This document shows positions 53,925 through 53,953 of a stretch of DNA of 53,953 nt, piece after piece (positions within the stretch are counted from its first letter, which is position 1; each line of letters begins with the position of its first letter). Source of the DNA: Alphaproteobacteria bacterium (lineage in GTDB: Bacteria; Pseudomonadota; Alphaproteobacteria; M2410). Position numbers and translations under genes: made by a program. The notes beneath the pieces were generated by a model. That model did not search any database. It had not been told where the DNA came from and worked only from the letters and a program-made list of their open reading frames with translations. The stretch spans positions 1 through 53,953 of the forward strand of contig JAUWTJ010000021.1 of the NCBI GenBank assembly GCA_030614785.1. The letters run 5' to 3'.

Positions 53925-53953
53925 GTGGCGGAGAGACAGGGATTCGAGCCAGC
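53925..53953 (-). repeat. Second tRNA-Ser 3' tail copy at the window edge
   Basis: The last 29 bases repeat 53828-53856 exactly, 97 bp apart. They too carry CTGGCTCGAAT, which would not give a proper T-stem, so this is another element copy rather than the true tRNA. The head would lie beyond the edge. A source tRNA-Ser gene probably lies further right on the minus strand. Confidence 0.75.

Noticed and set aside
53925-53953. 3' end of an intact tRNA-Ser at the window edge
   Set aside because: The five bases before the T-loop cannot pair with CCCTG, and the sequence is identical to the element copy 97 bp away; treated as a repeat copy.

Overview
The window reads as a stretch of an alphaproteobacterial chromosome. 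The evidence is the gene order serS-surE-pcm-LytM lipoprotein followed by yajC-secD-secF, the iscR-led suf operon with an extra NifS-type desulfurase, the bactofilin/M23 peptidase pair, trmFO, a PAS_5-type protein and a MASE3 hybrid kinase. No phage genes, insertion sequences, rRNA genes or CRISPR arrays are visible. The order within the class cannot be fixed from the sequence alone; the bactofilin/M23 pair recalls Hyphomonadaceae and Caulobacterales.

Layout. 1-7.9 kb: 3' part of serS, a REP-like palindromic repeat, surE, pcm, a LysM/LytM lipoprotein with a degenerate active site, a small acidic exported protein, a DUF815 ATPase, and the yajC-secD-secF translocon operon closed by a terminator. 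8-10.3 kb: a PuuD-type membrane protein, a TetR regulator and a divergent esterase. 10.4-10.9 kb: tRNA-Asp(GTC) and tRNA-Leu(GAG), then a short element that ends in a copy of the tRNA-Leu 3' end. 10.9-19 kb: mgtE, a kelch protein, a nucleotidyltransferase/diacylglycerol-kinase fusion, the bactofilin/M23 operon, a DUF455 ferritin-like protein and a 1-Cys Bcp. 19-28 kb: a giant AsmA/YhdP-like protein, an S9 peptidase, tyrS, anmK and an alpha/beta hydrolase. 28-35.4 kb: iscR-nifS-sufB-sufC-sufD-sufS-sufT-sufA, a complete Fe-S assembly operon with an IscR box at its promoter. 35.5-48 kb: a CoA-transferase, a PaaG-like enoyl-CoA isomerase/hydratase, a diguanylate cyclase, an aldehyde dehydrogenase, a PAS protein, a response regulator with a hybrid kinase, trmFO, a membrane protein and a FemAB-like transferase. 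48-54 kb: a Crp/Fnr-type regulator downstream of an RND transporter/adaptor pair, ending in tRNA-Ser-tailed repeats.

Two observations stand out. First, a 56-nt element occurs after tRNA-Leu (10789-10844, + strand) and again, on the opposite strand, at the right edge (53884-53829). The two share a hairpin head of equal length with one compensatory pair change, but each ends in the 3' terminus of a different tRNA (Leu, Ser), CCA included. This looks like a repeat family with a conserved head and a swapped tRNA tail. Second, the Crp/Fnr-like gene and an otherwise unremarkable intergenic region each carry a TGTAAA-N4-TTTACA palindrome exactly 29.5 bp upstream of a -10-like hexamer. That is the class-II activator position (-41.5). 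The second site lies just ahead of a small secreted-protein ORF with a good ribosome binding site, which suggests a small regulon. All functional links are inferred from sequence only; no database search was run.
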